Shown here piece after piece: positions 15,400-19,027 of a DNA stretch of 19,027 bases (position 1 is its first letter; every line of letters starts with the position of its first letter). This DNA comes from JBKQVT01 sp052139835 (GTDB lineage Bacteria > Planctomycetota > Planctomycetia > Pirellulales > Thermoguttaceae): the NCBI GenBank assembly GCA_052139835.1, contig JBKQVT010000135.1, positions 1 to 19,027 on the forward strand, in the 5' to 3' direction. The position numbers were made by a program, and so were the translations under genes. Below the pieces are notes generated by a model. The model saw only the letters and a list, made by a program, of their open reading frames with translations, did not search any database and had not been told where the DNA came from.

Positions 15400-15672
15400 A
15401 TGGCAAAAAAAAGAACCCTGAATTACTACCTCATCAAGATCGCCAGGACCAGCGCTTGGCTCTTGCTGCCGCTGATGGTAATATACATAGGTACGGGTTT
15501 CGCGCTCTGCGGCATGTTCGGCTTCGACAAGCTCATCAACTCGCAGACGGCGCTGGAAATTCATCGGGTCTTCGATTGGCCGCTGGTGATCGCCTTTCTG
15601 GTGCACACGTCGATCACCACCTATTTTGCCATGAGGAGGTGGAGATGGATCAAGAGGCGGACTCGCCGCTAA
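15400..15672 (+). CDS. Small two-helix membrane protein with His-X13-His, possible b-type cytochrome subunit
   Basis: This 90-residue protein has a basic N-terminus and two hydrophobic helices (about 18-40 and 56-77), ending in a strongly basic tail (RRWRWIKRRTRR) that should stay in the cytoplasm. His55 and His69 lie 14 residues apart at the two ends of the second helix (IHRVFDWPLVIAFLVH). This is the spacing used in b-type cytochromes to hold one haem near each membrane face, and the pattern resembles DUF4405-like and cytochrome b561-like helices. With only two helices it would need to dimerise to bind haem with four His. The last 28 nt overlap the radical SAM gene, so the two are translated together. 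Electron transfer to that enzyme is a plausible role, inferred from context. Its Shine-Dalgarno match is weak. Confidence 0.75.
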   Translation: MAKKRTLNYYLIKIARTSAWLLLPLMVIYIGTGFALCGMFGFDKLINSQTALEIHRVFDWPLVIAFLVHTSITTYFAMRRWRWIKRRTRR

Positions 15673-16973
15673 ACGCAAACGAAGGTGCGGAAGAGGGCGG
15701 CCGGGGCTCGTCGGCCGGCTTTTCGCGCCGCGATCTGCTCCGCTACGGGGCCACCGGGCTGGCCTGCGCCGGCTGCGGCGGTCTGCTGGTCCATTATTTC
15801 AGCACCCGGGCGCAGGCTGCCACGGCCTGCGAAGTCTTCCACGGCGACGCCCCGCAGGGCCGCCTCTGGACCGACTGGCAGAAACGCGGCTGGGTCAAGG
15901 AGGCCAGTCACTACCTGAAACTCGGCCGGAACGTCCAGTGCAAGCTCTGCCCCAACGAATGCCTGCTGCAGCCCGAGGACCGCGGCCGCTGCCGCAACCG
16001 GGTCTACAAAGACGGCAAGCTCTACACGCTGGCCTATGGCAATGCCTGCGCCTTCCACGTCGATCCCATCGAGAAGAAGCCGCTCTTCCATTTCTTCCCC
16101 GGCACCAGCATCTTTTCCATCGCGGCCACGGGCTGCGGCTTCCGCTGCCTGAATTGCCAGAACTGGGACATCTCCCAGCGCAAGCCGGAAGAGATGAAGG
16201 ACCCCCGCGGCGCCTCGCTGGTCATCGACGCCCGCAGCATCGGCGTCCTCACCCGCAGCGACGTCGATCGGCGGAGCATGTTTCCCGACGACGTGGTCAA
16301 TTTGACCCGCTACTTCGCCTGCCCCGCGGTCGCCTACACTTATTCCGAGCCGATGGTGTGGTTCGAATACATGCTCGACACGGCCAAGGCGGCGCGGGCG
16401 GCCAAACTCAAGAACGTCGTCGTCACCTGCGGCTACGTGCAGCAGGAACCGCTGGTCGAGCTGTGCCGCTTCGTCGACGGCTTCCACGTCGACCTCAAGG
16501 GCTTCAGCGACGAGACCTACGCGCGGCTCAACTCGGGCAAGCTGGCGCCGATCCTGGCCACCATCGAGACGCTGCGCCGCCAGGGCGCGTGGTTCGAGGT
16601 GATCAACCTCGTGGTGCCGACCTACACCGACTCTCCGGAGGCGATCCGCCGCATGTGCGGCTGGCTGGTGGAGCACGCCGGGCCGGACTGCCCCGTGCAC
16701 TTCACGCGCTTCAAGCCGGCCCACAAGCTGACGCACCTGCCGCCCACGCCGGTGGACATCCTCGTAAAGGCCCGCAAGATCGCCCGTGACGCCGGCCTCC
16801 GCTACGTCTACATCGGCAATTGCGGCGGCGAGGTGCCCGACGCGGAAACGACCTTCTGTCCCGGTTGCGGCAAGCCGGTGATCGAACGCGACGTGTACAG
16901 CGTGCAGGTGATGAATCTCAAGAACGGCAAATGCGCCGCCTGCGGCACGGCAATCGCGGGGAGATGGTCCTAG
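15645..16973 (+). CDS. AmmeMemoRadiSam-type radical SAM enzyme with twin-arginine signal
   Basis: This 442-residue protein belongs to the radical SAM family that co-occurs with MEMO and AMMECR1, distantly related to pyruvate-formate-lyase activating enzymes. The [4Fe-4S]/SAM motif is C164xxxC168xxC171 in TGCGFRCLNCQNWD. Four upstream Cys (99, 102, 106, 116; CKLCPNEC...GRC) and two C-terminal CxxC pairs (405/408 and 430/433) could bind an extra cluster and zinc. The N-terminus carries a Tat signal: FSRRDLLRYGATGLACAGCG (RR at 28-29), then a hydrophobic stretch and an AQA-like cleavage site near 56-58. That predicts folded export with its cofactor, which is unusual for radical SAM enzymes. The start at 15645 is supported by GAGGAGGTGGAG directly upstream and overlaps the haem-like gene by 28 nt. 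Substrate unknown. Confidence 0.93.
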   Translation: MDQEADSPLNANEGAEEGGRGSSAGFSRRDLLRYGATGLACAGCGGLLVHYFSTRAQAATACEVFHGDAPQGRLWTDWQKRGWVKEASHYLKLGRNVQCKLCPNECLLQPEDRGRCRNRVYKDGKLYTLAYGNACAFHVDPIEKKPLFHFFPGTSIFSIAATGCGFRCLNCQNWDISQRKPEEMKDPRGASLVIDARSIGVLTRSDVDRRSMFPDDVVNLTRYFACPAVAYTYSEPMVWFEYMLDTAKAARAAKLKNVVVTCGYVQQEPLVELCRFVDGFHVDLKGFSDETYARLNSGKLAPILATIETLRRQGAWFEVINLVVPTYTDSPEAIRRMCGWLVEHAGPDCPVHFTRFKPAHKLTHLPPTPVDILVKARKIARDAGLRYVYIGNCGGEVPDAETTFCPGCGKPVIERDVYSVQVMNLKNGKCAACGTAIAGRWS

Positions 16974-17002
16974 CGTAGCGATCCGCGTCGAAGATTCATG
17001 CC

Positions 17003-17044
17003 GTGCCACGGCTGTGTCAGCCGTGCAAACCGCGGCGGTGGCAC
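17003..17044. repeat. Nested hairpin repeat, copy 3 (short, diverged)
   Basis: Ends GTGCCAC (17003-17009) and GTGGCAC (17038-17044) are reverse complements, as in the other two copies. The left arm forms CACGGCTG / CAGCCGTG around TGT. The right arm carries a smaller palindrome, ACCGC / GCGGT around G. It sits in the 95-nt gap between the convergent radical SAM gene and the zinc-ribbon gene, a position suited to transcript 3' ends. Confidence 0.7.
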
Positions 17045-17068
17045 CACGGGACGCGGGGGCCCGGAATT

Positions 17069-18259
17069 CTAAGGGTCAGGTAGTTTGTCGGACGCGTTGT
17101 CGCCCCAGGCGTAGCGGACCAGCCAGAGCAACACCAGGCACAAGATCTCGCCGGCGATCAGCAAGGCAAAGCGGCGAAGCGTCGGCCGCCCGGCCATGCC
17201 CGCTAGCAGCGTGGAAAGGACCGCGGCGAGCACCACGGCGGCCCTCGACGCCACGATCCGTGCCGAGGAAATTCGGGGGCTGGCCGGCGGTTGGTCTCCT
17301 TGGCCGAAAAAGCGGGCGGAATCCAGAAAGCTCACATAGTACCACGCCGTGAGAGCACCCAAGGCCGCGGCTAAAAAAGTGCCGAACATGCCCGCCAGAA
17401 CACCGGCGAGCATCGCCCCCAACGTCGCCCCGGCGAACGCCGTGTCGAGGATCGCTCCCAAGGCTGCCCCGACACCGACCGCGACCACGGGCAGAATAGC
17501 GTCCCGACGGGCGACGCGTTTCCTGCGATCTTGCTGCTCTCGGGCCTGCTTCTGAAGGCGACCGGCTTCGAGGTAGGGTTCCGAATCGCCCCGAGACGCC
17601 GGAGTGGCGTCGAGCCAGTCGATACCCTTGTCTTTCTCGGCCGGGGCGTCGCCAAGGCTGTCAAGGAATGATGGACTTGCCGCCGATCGCTGCGATTCCC
17701 GCTCGGCCCGAATCGCCTGTTGCTGGGCCGCGAGCTCGCGATACCGTGCCATAGAGATTGCCTTGCTGCGGGCGGCCAGCGACTTCCGGTCGTGTTTGCT
17801 ACGGCCAGAGTTCGGGTCGCGCGTCACGTACCACGCCGACACGAGCATGTATCCCACGGCAAGACATCCCGCTCCGAGGCCGACCGTCCAGGGATTGTCG
17901 ATGGCAATGGAGACAAGAAAGGCGGGAGCGCACAACGCGAGCGCGGCAATGCCGGCGATTTTCAGGCACCTTACGAGACGCCGGCCCTTTAGGTGCCGAA
18001 CCATATCCGCTTGATACCAGCCGCAGTCGGGGCAGGCAACCAGGTCGGGCGTTTGCAGCGCCCGTCGCAACTTGTTCTCCGCCTTGGCCTTGGCGCGCTT
18101 CAGCGCGTACCGCTCGGTAAGACTGTTGAACCAACTCGTTACGGAACCAATGGCCTGCCGTTGCAACTCGTAGACAAATTCACGGCCACACGACTGGCAC
18201 CGGGCGCGTCGGGTGGCCTTTCTAGAGACCTTAACGTAATAGTGGGCGTTGAAAGACAC
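17069..18259 (-). CDS. Zinc-ribbon multi-pass membrane protein of unknown function
   Basis: This 396-residue protein is not a family I can name. Near the N-terminus two Cys pairs, CQSCG (Cys21, Cys24) and CPDCGW (Cys76, Cys79), are spaced like a zinc ribbon interrupted by a basic helix-rich segment (YALKRAKAKAENKLRRAL). Two hydrophobic helices follow (about 97-119 and 122-144). A charged, Ala/Gln/Arg-rich cytoplasmic stretch of about 130 residues comes next, with coiled-coil tendency near ARYRELAAQQQAIRAERESQ. Gly/Ala-rich helices (ILPVVAVGVGAALGAILDTA and on) and two final helices end the protein. The start is uncertain: GTG at 18259 is used because the conserved-looking sequence begins SFNAHYYVKV; a TTG at 18304 would add 15 residues. 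No good Shine-Dalgarno sequence is seen for either. It converges on the radical SAM gene and is probably unrelated to it. Confidence 0.72.
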   Translation of the reverse strand: MSFNAHYYVKVSRKATRRARCQSCGREFVYELQRQAIGSVTSWFNSLTERYALKRAKAKAENKLRRALQTPDLVACPDCGWYQADMVRHLKGRRLVRCLKIAGIAALALCAPAFLVSIAIDNPWTVGLGAGCLAVGYMLVSAWYVTRDPNSGRSKHDRKSLAARSKAISMARYRELAAQQQAIRAERESQRSAASPSFLDSLGDAPAEKDKGIDWLDATPASRGDSEPYLEAGRLQKQAREQQDRRKRVARRDAILPVVAVGVGAALGAILDTAFAGATLGAMLAGVLAGMFGTFLAAALGALTAWYYVSFLDSARFFGQGDQPPASPRISSARIVASRAAVVLAAVLSTLLAGMAGRPTLRRFALLIAGEILCLVLLWLVRYAWGDNASDKLPDP

Positions 18260-18327
18260 GGGCCGTGGTCCCGGACAAGGGCCGGTCGGGACCGTCGCCG
18301 GCAACTCCGGCGGTACCCGACGTTACA

Positions 18328-18355
18328 ATTATCCCGCGCCCCCAAAATATCGCAA
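18328..18355 (-). promoter_or_regulatory. Candidate promoter for the zinc-ribbon protein gene
   Basis: On the minus strand TTGCGA (18355-18350) and GATAAT (18333-18328) are 16 nt apart, matching four and five of six consensus bases. Transcription would begin near 18321, about 60 nt before the preferred GTG start. Confidence 0.45.
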
Positions 18356-18375
18356 GATGGCATCGCCGCGGGTGC

Positions 18376-18404
18376 TTGACATGACCGGCGCCAAACGCGA
18401 TGAT
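18376..18404 (+). promoter_or_regulatory. Candidate promoter for the VOC-family gene
   Basis: A perfect -35 TTGACA (18376-18381) and a -10-like GATGAT (18399-18404) are 17 nt apart. This is divergent from, and within 25 nt of, the promoter of the zinc-ribbon gene, so the two could share regulation. Confidence 0.45.
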
Positions 18405-18481
18405 TCGCTTACGTACGCTACCGGCTTCCCCGGCCAGCAGTGGGGATGCAGACTACCGGCAACCACAGGAGGCTGGCGGCC

Positions 18482-18868
18482 ATGAGGCTTGAGCATATCG
18501 CGCTGCAGGTGGCGGACGCGGCGGCCATGGCGGACTGGTACGTCACGCACCTGGGCTTCGGCATCCGCCGCCGCAGCGACCAGCCCACGGTCGCGCGCTT
18601 CCTGGCCGACGACTCGGGCTCGATCCTCTTCGAGATCTATTGCAGCCCGAATGCGCCGGTGCCCGACTATGGCCGCATGAGTCCCACCGTGCTCCATCTT
18701 GCCGTGCTCAGCGCCGACCTGGCGGCCGATGTCCTGCGGTTGGTGGCGGCCGGGGCCACGCTCCTCAGCGGCCCGGAGACCAGCGGCGGCGACCATTTCG
18801 CCATGTTGCGTGACCCCTGGGGAATGCCCTTGCAACTGGTCCGCCGCGCCGAGCCCATGCTGGAGTGA
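18482..18868 (+). CDS. VOC (glyoxalase/bleomycin resistance fold) family protein
   Basis: This 128-residue protein fits one vicinal-oxygen-chelate unit with two beta-alpha-beta-beta-beta modules. The N-terminal strand RLEHIALQVAD places His5 in the usual first metal position. FEIYCSP supplies an acidic residue near 57, and VLHLAVLSAD carries the second-module His near 76. The final strand reads WGMPLQLVRR, with Gln where Glu is usual in glyoxalase I, so metal binding or substrate may differ. The closest everyday annotation is lactoylglutathione lyase or related enzyme, but VOC functions vary widely and no substrate is assigned. AGGAGG 9 nt upstream supports the start. It is monocistronic in this window. 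Confidence 0.88.
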   Translation: MRLEHIALQVADAAAMADWYVTHLGFGIRRRSDQPTVARFLADDSGSILFEIYCSPNAPVPDYGRMSPTVLHLAVLSADLAADVLRLVAAGATLLSGPETSGGDHFAMLRDPWGMPLQLVRRAEPMLE

Positions 18869-18905
18869 AATCAATACCACGGCGGAAACCCACCACGGAA
18901 ATGTA

Positions 18906-18923
18906 GGGTGGGTCGAGCCACCC
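18906..18923. repeat. Short hairpin after the VOC-family gene
   Basis: GGGTGG and CCACCC are perfect arms around a 6-nt loop (GTCGAG), about 37 nt after the VOC stop codon. There is no T tract. It may mark the transcript end or be a dispersed palindrome. The 100 bases after it, to the window end, contain no gene that I can support. Confidence 0.5.
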
Positions 18924-19027
18924 CTGTAAAGGTCTTACCTATGTTCGCATGGCGAGGATTCTGGCGGTAGATACATGATGAATTCGTTTGCCGCTGGTCT
19001 TCTTGGGCTGTTTGGTTTTCGGCCCAC

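Noticed and set aside
13169..15406. Long minus-strand open frame opposite the spermidine-synthase-like gene
   Set aside because: It is the antisense of a gene with clear domain motifs, and its sequence is dominated by Gln, His, Gly and Arg with no family signal.
18941..18970. Nine-codon frame MFAWRGFWR
   Set aside because: Too short to judge and without context for a leader peptide.
18975..19027. Open frame at the right edge beginning MMNSFAAGLLGLFGF, possibly a truncated signal peptide
   Set aside because: Only about 17 codons are visible and there is no convincing ribosome binding site, so it cannot be supported from this window.

Overview
The window is GC-rich and densely coded. It looks like a chromosomal segment of a bacterium from the Planctomycetota or a nearby PVC lineage. 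This is inferred from the mix of a short archaeal-type phosphoglycerate-mutase-like enzyme, exported proteins of unknown function beside an ECF sigma factor, many short genes with poor Shine-Dalgarno sequences, and intergenic palindromic repeats. No rRNA, tRNA, transposase or CRISPR array was seen.

Layout. At 203-1408 (+) is an apgM-family enzyme (phosphoglycerate mutase or proposed homoserine kinase) behind a leader made of inverted 7-nt repeats. It converges on a three-gene minus-strand operon (3541-1434): an exported protein, an ECF sigma factor and a small single-pass protein that probably controls the sigma factor. At 3722-4756 (+) is an RluA-type pseudouridine synthase with a promoter that suggests a leaderless mRNA. 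It converges on a minus-strand phosphate block running from 11353 down to 4771: pstS, pstC, pstA, two different pstB-like ATPases, a large hairpin repeat, and a PhoR-like histidine kinase. No phoU or response-regulator gene is present here. The two ATPases have complementary defects, which predicts an asymmetric heterodimer rather than the usual PstB homodimer.

The most unusual locus is the plus-strand operon at 11589-16973. It encodes a MEMO-AMMECR1 fusion with a lipoprotein signal, a polytopic membrane protein with an embedded spermidine-synthase-like domain, a 90-residue two-helix membrane protein with a haem-b-like His-X13-His pair, and an AmmeMemoRadiSam-type radical SAM protein with a twin-arginine signal. 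MEMO, AMMECR1 and this radical SAM family are known to occur together, but they are normally thought of as cytoplasmic. Here both soluble modules carry export signals, and a possible membrane electron donor sits directly upstream of the radical SAM gene. I read this as an envelope-located version of the system.

The right end holds a zinc-ribbon membrane protein (18259-17069, minus) and a divergent VOC/glyoxalase-fold protein (18482-18868, plus). Three copies of a nested hairpin repeat (6592-6667, about 15313-15375, 17003-17044) keep their fold while the stem bases differ. Other palindromes sit exactly at gene ends and hold or adjoin stop codons.
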